Origin: Paraliomyxa sp041600735 | GTDB lineage: Bacteria > Myxococcota_A > Polyangia > Nannocystales > Nannocystaceae | DNA length: 11,059 bases | Reading direction: 5' to 3' | NCBI GenBank assembly: GCA_041600735.1 | Contig: JBFIJN010000293.1 | Span: 1-11,059 of the forward strand | Part shown: in pieces, positions 1 through 7,018 of the stretch | How the letters are laid out: every line of letters begins with the position of its first letter | Numbering within the stretch: the stretch's first letter is position 1 | The notes under the pieces: generated by a model | Database searches by the model: none | Told to the model about the DNA's origin: nothing | Seen by the model: only the letters and a program-made list of their open reading frames with translations | Position numbers and translations under genes: made by a program

Positions 1-190
1 CGTGGGCCTCGTCGCACTCGCCGGGGGGCGGCTCGAAGCACTCGGGGAACTCGTTGGCGCACTGCTCCTCGGAGAGGCCCTCGGCCTCGCAGATCGCGTG
101 GGCCTCGTCGCACTCGCCGGGGGGCGGCTCGAAGCAGTCGGGGAACTCGTTGGCGCACTGCTCCTCGGAGAGGCCCTCGGCCTCGCAGAT
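1..190 (-). repeat. 96-bp tandem coding repeat (32-aa Cys module)
   Basis: Bases 1-94 and 97-190 match at every position except one (C41 against G137), giving an exact period of 96 bp, which is 32 codons in frame. The single difference changes Asp to Glu in the protein. Bases 95-96 and 191-192 differ in the first base, and sequence beyond about 190 has diverged (C-EEAAA against C-DEAHA). The array continues past the left edge, so the copy number is unknown. Near-identity including third codon positions points to recent unit duplication or gene conversion. Confidence 0.9.
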
Positions 191-424
191 GGCGGCTGCT
201 TCTTCGCAGGCGCCGCCTCCGTCGGCCATGCCGCTGCCTCCGCCTTCGCCTTCGCCTGCGCCCTCGCCCGCTTCGCCGCCCTCTTCGCTGCCGCCCTCTT
301 CGCCGCCTTCCTCGGCACCGGGCTCTTCATCCGCGGGCTCACAGCCTTGGAGCGCGGCCACGGGGGCGAGAAGGGCGAGGCCGAGGCCAAGATTACGAAG
401 CACTACGAAGGTGGAAATGTTCAT
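1..424 (-). CDS. Secreted Cys-repeat lipoprotein, partial (C-terminus beyond left edge)
   Basis: This is the first 141 residues of a minus-strand gene that stays open to base 1. The start ATG (424-422) has an AGGAG ribosome site six bases upstream. Residues 1-27 form a signal peptide (Arg10, then a Leu/Ala/Gly-rich core) ending in the lipobox LQGC, so Cys28 should be lipidated and the protein anchored in the envelope. Residues 29-72 are a Glu/Gly-rich, strongly acidic linker. From Cys73 there are 32-residue units with cysteines spaced C-x6-C-x9-C-x6-C-x7. Unit 1 is 73-104, unit 2 is 105-136 and unit 3 starts at 137 and is cut off. The four cysteines per unit suggest two disulfides each. I do not recognise the repeat family. 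A role as an extracellular structural or binding module is inference only. The gene lies downstream of the 678-3122 lipoprotein on the same strand, behind a likely terminator, so it probably has its own promoter. Confidence 0.85.
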   Translation of the reverse strand, partial: MNISTFVVLRNLGLGLALLAPVAALQGCEPADEEPGAEEGGEEGGSEEGGEAGEGAGEGEGGGSGMADGGGACEEAAAICEAEGLSEEQCANEFPDCFEPPPGECDEAHAICEAEGLSEEQCANEFPECFEPPPGECDEAH

Positions 425-430
425 GGTGGT

Positions 431-435
431 CTCCT
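431..435 (-). promoter_or_regulatory. Ribosome binding site AGGAG of the Cys-repeat lipoprotein
   Basis: On the minus strand AGGAG sits six bases before the ATG at 424, which is near-ideal spacing. It fixes the start of the partial lipoprotein gene. The rest of the spacer up to 596 should hold the promoter. A TGTAAT hexamer (minus strand, 563-558) is a possible -10 element, but I see no convincing -35 partner. Confidence 0.7.
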
Positions 436-596
436 GAGTGGGGTCGTTCGTGGACGTGGAGCTCCGCTGCCGCGCCGCGCCTGCCCTGTCGTTCGAGGGC
501 CCGCGCTGCGGGGGACGAGTGCCACGCTCATCGGTGAGGCGCGCGGGCGGGGCGGGGATTACAGGTGACCTCGATCTTTTCTCGTTCGAAATGCGA

Positions 597-628
597 AGCG
601 GGCGGAGGACCGAGGTCCGCCGCCCGCT
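597..628 (-). terminator. Inverted repeat, probable terminator of the FG-GAP lipoprotein gene
   Basis: Two 15-base arms (597-611 and 614-628) are complementary at 14 of 15 positions around a two-base centre, giving a very stable GC-rich hairpin. It starts about 50 bases after the stop codon at 678. The bases following it on the minus strand (TCGCATTTCG) hold only a short T run, so this is not a textbook intrinsic terminator. Its position between two same-strand genes still makes transcript termination or 3'-end protection the simplest role. Confidence 0.6.
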
Positions 629-677
629 CGCGAGGGAGCGGCGCGAATGCGCGCTCCCCTCTCCGCTCAGCCTCGGC

Positions 678-3122
678 TCAGCCCTGTCCGGGGCAAGCCA
701 CGGCGGAGGCCGACGCCGAGTTGTTGTCCTCGTTGCACTCCGTCACGGGATCGACGCCGTCGGCATCCACGACGACGTAGTAGTTGGTCCCCATCGGCGT
801 GGTGTTCTCGAGCCACGAGATGTTGGTCTGCGCTCCGGGCAGCAGCGGTACGACCGTGGGCTGCGTGCTCACGAGCATGCCGGTGGCGTCGGTGCCACGG
901 TAGAGGCTCACATCGATGCCCGCCGGCACACCGATCGAGCCGGTGTTGCGGATGGTGGCGATGACCTCGTACTGCTGCTGCAAGCAGTTCGCGAGGCCCA
1001 CCGACAGGTTGACCTCGAGGTCGGGCGCATTGAACACGCCCGAGCCCTGGAAGTTCTGCCTGAAGTTGTTGAGCGAGGGGTCATCCCAGTTGTTGTTCTC
1101 TTGCGGGGGAGTGAGGCCCGCCGAGGTGGCGTTGGTCACGTGGTACGTGTGCGAGTTCCACACCTGCCGCGTGCGTAGCCACTGGTCGTTGACGTCGCCG
1201 TAGACGTACAAGCCGCGGCGCGTGACGTAGCCGGGAATGGCTCCGCAGTCGCCCGCCGCGTTGGCGTCGTTGGCCACCACGAGCAGCTCGGAGTTTCCAT
1301 CGTCGTCGACGTCGACGACGATCGGATATTCGTGGATCGTGGCGCTCGAGTTCTGCTCTTCGAGGATGATGTTGCCGGTGTCGCCGGCGTACACCCTCAG
1401 GTAGCACTCGTCGGCGTAGATGACCTCGGCGATGCCGTCGCCCTGGAAGTCGAACACGGACGAGCCCGTGACGTTGGACGACTGGTCTTGGGTGACGGAG
1501 GTCCAGCGTACGTAGATGGCACCGGCCGCGGGCGGAGGATTGCCGCCCGGCTGGACCACGACCTCGCCCATGCGGTTGAGGTCGTAGACCGAGTACGAGG
1601 AGCCGCCGGCGACTGCGATCTCCGGGCGCCCGTCACCGTCGAAGTCGGCGATGGTGGGCGGACCACCACGGCCGCCGCCGGGGATGGAGATCGGCTGGGT
1701 GCGCAGGCTGGGGTTGCCCTGGCACAGCGCGTCGGTGGGATCGACACCGCACCACAGCTGGCCGGTGGCGCCGTCGAGCACGACGATGATGCCGTCGAGC
1801 ACGTTGTACGGGGCGGGGTCGCCGACGAGCACGACCTCGGGGTCGCCGTCCTGGTCGAGGTCGGCGACGGCGGGGAAGCCATCGGGGCCGATGTACTCCC
1901 ACAGCAGCGTGAGCTGCACGGTGGGCGGGCCCATCGCGGGCTGATCCCAGCTCACCGACCACGCCTGGTTGCCGGAGATGATCTCGGGGTAGCCGTCTCC
2001 GGTGAGGTCGGCGGCGGTCGAGATTCCACCGAGGTAGTCACCGTTGGAGCCGAACACGCCGCCGCCGCGGTTCCACGCGTTGTTCTGGTCGAACACCACG
2101 GTGCCGTCGTTGTCGATCACGGTGGTGCCGAAGATGATCTCGGAGGCGTCGTCGTCGTCGAGGTTGACGAACAGCGGCGCGCCGTGGCGCACGTAGATGT
2201 AGTACGGGGAGCCGTTGGGCGCGTGGCTCGCCCACAGGTGCTGTCCGAGGCCGTTGATGGCGTGGATGATCGACGAGTTGTTGGCGAACGGCGGAATGTT
2301 CACCTGCGGGCGACCCACGTAGACGACGTCGGAGAGGCCGTCCTCGTCGACATCGGCGATGCCCACGGTGGAGCGCGAGTACGAGCCCCAGCTGCCTCCA
2401 CCCGGATTGTTGGGGATGCGGAACTGCTCCTGGCCGTTGGTGCCGTCGAACACGATGATCTCGCCGTAGAACTCCAGCGAGGAGCCGTTGGGATCGGTGG
2501 CGTAGTACGTGCTCACGACCACTTCGGGTCGCATGTCGCCGTCGATGTCACCGACGACGGGCATCGAGATGATCTGATCGCTGGTGAACGACCACTCGAG
2601 CGTGACCTCGACGTCTTCGAATTCGGGCAAGAGCTCGCAGTCGAGCGGGTCGGGCTGAGGCAGGCACTGATCGAGCGTGGGCTCGCAGAACTCACCCTCC
2701 TCGCAGTCGAACGAGTCGAGGCAAGGGCCGGTAGGGGTGGCGCACGCTTGCGCGAGGCACACCTGACCATCGTCGCAGCAGATCTCTTGGTTCTGACCGC
2801 AGCGCACCTCGCTCGGGCACGGCGGGAGGCACTGCTCGTTGACGCACTCGTCGCCGACCTCGCAGCAGTCGCCCCCGCACAGGATCGTGTCGCACAGCTC
2901 GCCGGTGGTGCCGGTACCGTCGGGGATGATCGTGGTGCCGGTGGTGGTGGTGCTGTCGACGCCCGTAGTGGTGGTGTCGTCGGGCAGGGTGTCGGTGAAG
3001 TTGCCGGTCGTGGTGCCGCCGTCGTCGACCACGGCGGGCGGGTCGTTGGGGCAGCCGGTCGCCAAGGCAACCAGCGATGCACAGCCGAGCGACCAAGGCA
3101 GGTGACTCATGGTTGGTCTCAT
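678..3122 (-). CDS. FG-GAP/VCBS-repeat lipoprotein with Cys-rich modules and CARDB-like C-terminus
   Basis: This is a surface-type lipoprotein of 814 aa. ATG 3122 was chosen because GAGGA lies ten bases upstream and translation then opens with a signal peptide ending in the lipobox LATGC (Cys24); the longer frame to 3326 would overlap the divergent kinase. After Cys24 comes a Thr-rich low-complexity linker (about 35-75). A Cys-rich region (about 75-165, at least 16 Cys including CC pairs in two similar blocks) follows. Eight calcium-loop motifs of FG-GAP/VCBS type then run from about 190 to 613: DIDGDMRPEV, DVDEDGLSDV, NLDDDDASEI, DLTGDGYPEI, DLDQDGDPEV, DFDGDGRPEI, DFQGDGIAEV and DVDDDGNSEL. 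This fits an integrin-like beta-propeller. Residues from about 700 to 810 look like a CARDB adhesion domain (APDLEV, then beta strands, then ECNEDNNSA). By family, a calcium-dependent surface adhesion or binding role is likely, but the ligand is unknown. The gene is divergent from the kinase at 3307. Confidence 0.92.
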   Translation of the reverse strand: MRPTMSHLPWSLGCASLVALATGCPNDPPAVVDDGGTTTGNFTDTLPDDTTTTGVDSTTTTGTTIIPDGTGTTGELCDTILCGGDCCEVGDECVNEQCLPPCPSEVRCGQNQEICCDDGQVCLAQACATPTGPCLDSFDCEEGEFCEPTLDQCLPQPDPLDCELLPEFEDVEVTLEWSFTSDQIISMPVVGDIDGDMRPEVVVSTYYATDPNGSSLEFYGEIIVFDGTNGQEQFRIPNNPGGGSWGSYSRSTVGIADVDEDGLSDVVYVGRPQVNIPPFANNSSIIHAINGLGQHLWASHAPNGSPYYIYVRHGAPLFVNLDDDDASEIIFGTTVIDNDGTVVFDQNNAWNRGGGVFGSNGDYLGGISTAADLTGDGYPEIISGNQAWSVSWDQPAMGPPTVQLTLLWEYIGPDGFPAVADLDQDGDPEVVLVGDPAPYNVLDGIIVVLDGATGQLWCGVDPTDALCQGNPSLRTQPISIPGGGRGGPPTIADFDGDGRPEIAVAGGSSYSVYDLNRMGEVVVQPGGNPPPAAGAIYVRWTSVTQDQSSNVTGSSVFDFQGDGIAEVIYADECYLRVYAGDTGNIILEEQNSSATIHEYPIVVDVDDDGNSELLVVANDANAAGDCGAIPGYVTRRGLYVYGDVNDQWLRTRQVWNSHTYHVTNATSAGLTPPQENNNWDDPSLNNFRQNFQGSGVFNAPDLEVNLSVGLANCLQQQYEVIATIRNTGSIGVPAGIDVSLYRGTDATGMLVSTQPTVVPLLPGAQTNISWLENTTPMGTNYYVVVDADGVDPVTECNEDNNSASASAVACPGQG

Positions 3123-3306
3123 GTTCAAGCGATCCTCGTTGTTTGAGCCAGGGGCAATGGGTAGCGGAGAAGGTAGCGCGCGAATGGAGCCCGTGGTGAC
3201 CACTGCCCCCCTCGTCGACCGCTCCGTGGTTAATGTCACAACCGGCCGAAGAACGCGAGCAAGACCGTTGCTGTCGCCGCTGTGATGGGTCGATCCTCGG
3301 TGCGAC
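3123..3306. promoter_or_regulatory. Divergent intergenic region between lipoprotein and kinase
   Basis: This 184-bp spacer must hold the promoters or leaders of both divergent genes. On the minus strand GAGGA (3137-3133) is the ribosome site for the lipoprotein. An imperfect dyad GTGGTGACCAC lies at 3193-3203 (5-1-5), and CCGTGGT occurs there and again near 3222, which could be operator half-sites. I see no clear -35/-10 pair for either direction and no strong ribosome site before the kinase ATG. Confidence 0.5.
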
Positions 3307-5076
3307 ATGGAGGGCGATGGAGACATCGAGCTCGAGCGCGGCCGGACGCTCGGGCGCTACGTGGTGCTCGACCCACTGGGGCGCGGGGCGATGGGGTCGG
3401 TCCATGCGGCGTACGACCCGGAGCTCGTGCGGCGCGTGGCGCTGAAGGTGTTGCGACCTAGTGCGGTGGCGCGCCAAGGGCACGAGGCGGCCCGCCAGCG
3501 GCTGCTGCGGGAGGCGCAGGCGCTCGCGCGGCTGGCTCATCCCAACGTCGTGCGCGTGTTCGACGTGGGCGTCGATGGCGGTCGCGTGTTCTTGGCCATG
3601 GAGCTCGTGGAAGGGCAGAGCCTGCGACGATGGCTCGAGGTTCCTCGCGACTGGCGCGAGGTGGCGCAGGTCCTAGAGCAGGCCGGTCGAGGGCTTGCCG
3701 CGGCTCATGCGCTGGGACTCGTGCATCGCGACTTCAAGCCCGACAACGTGCTCATGGCGGAGGATGGTCGCGTTCGCGTGGGCGACTTCGGCTTGGTGCG
3801 CAGGATCGATGCGCCGGAGGCCGAGACCGCGCTGCATCCGAGCGCCGAGAGTGTGGGGGATGGCCTGCTTCGAACTGGCGCGGGCGAGGTGCTGGGCACG
3901 CCCGCCTATATGGCGCCCGAGCAGCACGCGGGCGAGGAAGCCGGACCTCGGTCGGACCAGTACGCCTTCTGCGTGACCTTGTTCGAGGCGCTGTACGGCC
4001 GGCGCCCGTTCGCGGACGACGATGCGCGCGCGCTGATCGAGGCGAAGCTGCGCGGCACGGGGATCGAGGCCGGACCGCAGGGGGCCGTGGGTCGCGTGCC
4101 CGCCCCGCTACGGGCGCTGCTGCGCCGAGGGCTCTCACCGACGCCGGCCGATCGCTTCGCCGCGATGGAGCCATTGTTGGACGCACTGGCGAGGGTGCGC
4201 GCAGGCGTCGGTGCGCGGCGTGGCGCTGCGGCGGTGGGGGCAGTGATGTTGGGAGCGCTGGGCGTGGCGTGGATCGGTGGTGGCGAGCCCGCCGCCCCGT
4301 GTGCCGGGGCGGGGACCGGGGCGAGCACGAACTGGAGCGAAGCGTCGCGCGAAGCGGTGCAACGACGGGTCGGTCAGCACCTGCCCGAAGACGAGGTGGC
4401 CCGCACGCTGGGTGGGCTCGATCGATGGGTGCAGGCCTGGAGCGAGGCCGACCGCGATGCGTGCGAGGACACGTGGATCCGCGGCGAGCAGTCCCCGGCC
4501 CGCCTCGCGGCGCGCACGGATTGCTTGCAGGGGCAGTGGGCCGAGCTCGAGGAGACGGTGGCACTGCTGGAGCTGGCCGATCGGCACACCGCCGTGCACG
4601 CGGCCGGGTTGGTGGGGGGGTTGCCGGGGCCGGAGAGCTGCACCCGTGAGCCCGGGCGGGGCCGGGCTCGGGCAGGCGATCACGCGCGTGCCGAAGCCAC
4701 GCGTCGCAGCCTCGCGCGGGTGGCCGTGCTGCGCCGGGCCGAGCGCTACGACGAGGCTTGGGCCGAGCTCGAGGCGTGGGAGGAGCGTGAAGACGAGGGA
4801 CCGACGGCGGCCGCCTCGGCTCGCGCATGCGCCCGCGGGATGGTGCTCGCCGATCAGCAGGCCCGCGAGCAGAGCCAGGCCGCGTATCGCGAGGCGCTGC
4901 AGCTCGCGCGCGTGGCCGGCGATGACGGGGTCGAGGCCGAGGCCTGGCTCGGCCTGGCGCGCGTCGAGCCGAACCCCGAGCGGGCGCGGTTCTATGATCA
5001 GATGGCCGCCGCCGTGGGGGCGGGCGACGACCGATCCGAGCGGCTGCCCACTAACGGCGGCGACGGCGAACGGTAG
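3307..5076 (+). CDS. Membrane-anchored Ser/Thr protein kinase with extracytoplasmic tail
   Basis: This 589-aa Hanks-type kinase has all catalytic elements. These are the Gly loop LGRGAMGSV (24-32), the VALK lysine (Lys47), the probable alpha-C Glu69, HRDFKPDN (140-147, catalytic Asp142), DFG (160-162) and GTPAYMAPE (197-205). It should therefore be active. The stretch between DFG and APE is long (about 40 residues) and holds Thr/Ser residues that could be autophosphorylated. A hydrophobic segment at about 303-325 is the single transmembrane helix, placing the kinase inside and the last ~260 residues outside. That tail matches the style of many myxobacterial kinases (a WVQAWSEADRDACEDTWIRGEQS-like block, then TPR-like helices) but is rather short. 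The ATG lacks a strong ribosome site, though the kinase fold begins at about residue 17, so the start cannot be far off. The end overlaps the convergent gene by 26 bp. Its substrate is unknown. Confidence 0.93.
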   Translation: MEGDGDIELERGRTLGRYVVLDPLGRGAMGSVHAAYDPELVRRVALKVLRPSAVARQGHEAARQRLLREAQALARLAHPNVVRVFDVGVDGGRVFLAMELVEGQSLRRWLEVPRDWREVAQVLEQAGRGLAAAHALGLVHRDFKPDNVLMAEDGRVRVGDFGLVRRIDAPEAETALHPSAESVGDGLLRTGAGEVLGTPAYMAPEQHAGEEAGPRSDQYAFCVTLFEALYGRRPFADDDARALIEAKLRGTGIEAGPQGAVGRVPAPLRALLRRGLSPTPADRFAAMEPLLDALARVRAGVGARRGAAAVGAVMLGALGVAWIGGGEPAAPCAGAGTGASTNWSEASREAVQRRVGQHLPEDEVARTLGGLDRWVQAWSEADRDACEDTWIRGEQSPARLAARTDCLQGQWAELEETVALLELADRHTAVHAAGLVGGLPGPESCTREPGRGRARAGDHARAEATRRSLARVAVLRRAERYDEAWAELEAWEEREDEGPTAAASARACARGMVLADQQAREQSQAAYREALQLARVAGDDGVEAEAWLGLARVEPNPERARFYDQMAAAVGAGDDRSERLPTNGGDGER

Positions 5077-5779
5077 CCCCGAGCAGCAGGAGCACGAGCA
5101 CTCCCGGCGCGGCCCCCATGCCGGGCTCGACGCTGCAGCCCTTCTTCTTCGCGGGCGAGGTCACGGGCGGAGGGCCGGCGTCCTCGTTGGTCTGGGGCTC
5201 GTCGCCGCCGGCAAAGCTGTCGAGCTCGTCTTGCGCCGAGACGCCGCCGCTCTCCTTGTCCTTGGGCTCCTTGTCCTTGGGCTCTTCGGGGGCCTCGGTG
5301 AACACGAGCTCGAGCTGAGCGCTCGCGAGCACGAGGTTCTTGCCCTTGGCATCGAGCTGCGAGACCTCGACGGTATAGGTGTGGTCCTTGTTGAACCCGA
5401 CGTCGCCTTGGAGCTCGAGGTCGATGCTGACGAACTTCTCGCCCTCGTAGCTGGCGTGCTCGTAGGCCCACGCCTTGTAGCGCTTACCGCTGCCGGGGAG
5501 CTTGTCGTAGAACTCCACGTAGAGCGGGCCGGGAGCGCCCTTGTCGACCTGGGCCCACAGGTGCAGCGGCCAGACCTCTTCGCCAGGGGTGCTGGGGAGC
5601 TTCTTGATGGCCGCGCTGCGGCCCGCCGCGGTGAGCTTGCCGGAGTCGTCGGTCTCGAGGGGCTCGGCCCCAAACTTCACCTCGCCCGCAAAGGCATGGG
5701 AAGCCGTGAGCAGCCCGCCGCCGAGCGCGAGCGCGAAGCCGAGGGATCGGAGCCAAGAGGAGTGGTTTTTCTTCGCCAT
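5051..5779 (-). CDS. Secreted protein with MYXO-CTERM-type C-terminal sorting signal
   Basis: The protein has 242 aa from ATG 5779. Residues 1 to about 27 are a signal peptide (AKK and Arg, then a Leu/Ala/Gly core) with a signal peptidase I site AFA-GEV. The core, about 28-150, is rich in alternating polar/hydrophobic strands (e.g. PLYVEFYDKL, YTVEVSQL, AQLELVFTEAP) and is probably a beta-sandwich, but I do not recognise its family. An acidic/Lys linker with a PKDKEPKDKE duplication follows. The end is a classic MYXO-CTERM arrangement: KKKGC (Cys215), a short hydrophobic helix GVLVLLLLGA, then RRRRR. In this family a myxosortase is thought to cut near the GC motif and leave the protein on the cell surface. 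It is the last gene of an operon, 26 bp after the glutaredoxin stop. An in-frame GTG at 5800 is an alternative start with a weak AGG upstream that overlaps the glutaredoxin stop. Confidence 0.85.
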   Translation of the reverse strand: MAKKNHSSWLRSLGFALALGGGLLTASHAFAGEVKFGAEPLETDDSGKLTAAGRSAAIKKLPSTPGEEVWPLHLWAQVDKGAPGPLYVEFYDKLPGSGKRYKAWAYEHASYEGEKFVSIDLELQGDVGFNKDHTYTVEVSQLDAKGKNLVLASAQLELVFTEAPEEPKDKEPKDKESGGVSAQDELDSFAGGDEPQTNEDAGPPPVTSPAKKKGCSVEPGMGAAPGVLVLLLLGATVRRRRR

Positions 5780-5805
5780 GGCGAGGGCGGAGAATAGCAC
5801 GGCGC

Positions 5806-6120
5806 CTAGGTGTCGGTGTCGAGCATGCGGGCGAGCTCACCGCTGTCGTCCAGCGCGGCAAGCTCGGTGTAGCCACCCACGCTTCGCCCGTGCACGAACA
5901 CCTGCGGGACCGTCGACTGCCGGGTGACCTCGGCCAGCCACTCGCGCGCGGCGTGCTTGCCCATCACGTCGATCTCCTCGTAGGCGATGCCGCGCTTGCG
6001 CAGCAGCGCCACGGCGGCGCGACAGAAGCCGCACCAGGGGGTCGTGTAGAGCACGACGGAGGTCGTGAGCTCATGGGGCGTGGGCACGCCGGGGGACACG
6101 GGAACACTCGACGCGGGCAT
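5806..6120 (-). CDS. Dithiol glutaredoxin
   Basis: The protein is 104 aa, the usual length for a class I glutaredoxin plus a short N-terminal extension (about 19 residues, Pro/Ser-rich). The thioredoxin-fold core starts at SVVLYTTPWCGFC, with the redox pair Cys30/Cys33. It continues with the cis-Pro motif TVPQVFV (70-76) that shapes the glutathione site and with VGGYTEL (81-87), where most relatives have GGxDDL. It should use glutathione to reduce protein disulfides or mixed disulfides in the cytoplasm. There is no signal peptide, so it is not expected to act directly on its secreted neighbour. The CGFC centre, rather than CPYC, is a known variant. ATG 6120 follows the stop of the upstream gene by nine bases, so the two are surely co-transcribed. 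It resembles GrxC/Grx3, but I do not assign that name because several paralogues usually exist. Confidence 0.92.
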   Translation of the reverse strand: MPASSVPVSPGVPTPHELTTSVVLYTTPWCGFCRAAVALLRKRGIAYEEIDVMGKHAAREWLAEVTRQSTVPQVFVHGRSVGGYTELAALDDSGELARMLDTDT

Positions 6121-6129
6121 GGCTGGCGA

Positions 6130-6843
6130 TCACGCGTCGTCGCGCAGCAGCGAGAGGATGTCCTCGTCGAGCTGCGCCTGGTGCTCGCTGGCGAACTTGC
6201 CGACGATGATGTCGCGGCGCTGGGTGATGGGCACGGGGGTACCCGCCTTCACGCCAGCTCCACCGATCCCGCCGATGGCGCGCCGACGAATGCGGCCGGG
6301 CCCGCGGCTTGGTCGCTGCGGGCCGTGACCCGCGGCGCTCGCCCGAACCTGGGCGCGTGCCTCGGCCGAGGCGTACACGGGGTGCGAGAGGCCGGGATCC
6401 ACGGTGGCCCCCGGCTGGCCCGGTACGAGCGGTGGACCTTGCGACTCGACATCCCGCGGCTCGGGAGGAGCGCGACGCTCGGGGCGCTGCGAGGGCTCGG
6501 CGGGCGCGGGTTCGAACGAGGTGCTGTTGTCGGCGACGGGATGCTCGCCGATGACCACGACGATCTTCTCGTCGTACTCGCCGTGGCGCAGCGACTTGAT
6601 CATCGACTTGTGCGATTCCTGCATCAAGCCGATGACGATGGGGTCGAGCTCGCCGTGCTCCGTGTGGGCGGCGACCTGCTCCTTGTACCCGGTCTTGCGC
6701 GACGCGATGATCGTGCCGTCGAAGAACACGTGGGTGAAGATGTGGGCCTTGTCGACGCCCGAGTCCTCCGTTTGCACGTGGTACAGGCGGCCGCGGTGCG
6801 GGATGTTGTGGTTGTAGCCGAGCTGCGGCGAATGCGACGACAT
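6130..6843 (-). CDS. Conserved 'HVQTEDSG' protein of unknown function
   Basis: The protein is 237 aa from ATG 6843. The frame runs further upstream, but that part is low-complexity Arg/Pro/Gly sequence across the spacer, whereas the conserved fold begins at residue 9. The N-terminal domain (9 to about 105) contains GYNHNIPHRGRLYHVQTEDSG, then THVFFDGTIIASRKTGYKE, then LMQESHKSMIKSLRHGEYDE. I recall this pattern from uncharacterised proteins of myxobacteria and relatives, with no known activity. A Pro/Arg-rich, probably disordered linker follows (about 115-185). The C-terminal block GKFASEHQAQLDEDILSLLRDD (about 210-236) also resembles the ends of these proteins. There is no signal peptide or membrane helix, so it is probably cytoplasmic. 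It heads the operon with glutaredoxin and the MYXO-CTERM protein. The ribosome site is weak (CAGG about 11 bases before the ATG). Confidence 0.85.
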   Translation of the reverse strand: MSSHSPQLGYNHNIPHRGRLYHVQTEDSGVDKAHIFTHVFFDGTIIASRKTGYKEQVAAHTEHGELDPIVIGLMQESHKSMIKSLRHGEYDEKIVVVIGEHPVADNSTSFEPAPAEPSQRPERRAPPEPRDVESQGPPLVPGQPGATVDPGLSHPVYASAEARAQVRASAAGHGPQRPSRGPGRIRRRAIGGIGGAGVKAGTPVPITQRRDIIVGKFASEHQAQLDEDILSLLRDDA

Positions 6844-6869
6844 TGGGCCCGAACCTGCGGGGAGACTAT

Positions 6870-6911
6870 CACGGCCCCCGCGGGGACGAGCACGGCCCCC
6901 GCGGGGACGAG
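6870..6911. promoter_or_regulatory. Two tandem 21-bp units with CCCCGCGGGG palindromes (candidate operator)
   Basis: Bases 6870-6890 and 6891-6911 are identical 21-bp units placed head to tail. Each holds the perfect palindrome CCCCGCGGGG (6876-6885 and 6897-6906). Their centres are exactly 21 bp apart, about two helical turns, so a dimeric regulator could bind both on one face. A degenerate relative, CCTGCGGGG, lies at 6854-6862 with its centre 23 bp before the first. The array lies 27 bp upstream of ATG 6843 and about 110 bp upstream of GTG 7019, between divergent genes. A regulatory role is inference. GC-rich sequence makes short palindromes common, but an exact 21-bp duplication is not expected by chance. 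Confidence 0.5.
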
Positions 6912-7018
6912 CCGCAACGGCGGGTCCGACCTGGACCGATGCTCGGCCGCGGAGCCCAAGGCGGCGCTCGGCGGCCCCGTCGGCGCCCGATCTGGGGTAA
7001 ACACGGCGGGGACTCACC

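Noticed and set aside
1332..3146. A 604-codon plus-strand open frame antisense to the FG-GAP lipoprotein
   Set aside because: Its repeated VEVGDGG-like runs are the mirror of the Asp/Gly calcium loops on the other strand. GC-rich third positions keep such shadow frames open. The minus-strand protein has a lipobox and domains, and this one has none.
3123..3326. N-terminal extension of the FG-GAP lipoprotein to 3326
   Set aside because: It would overlap the kinase start and bury the signal peptide behind 68 polar residues; ATG 3122 has a ribosome site and a proper lipoprotein signal.
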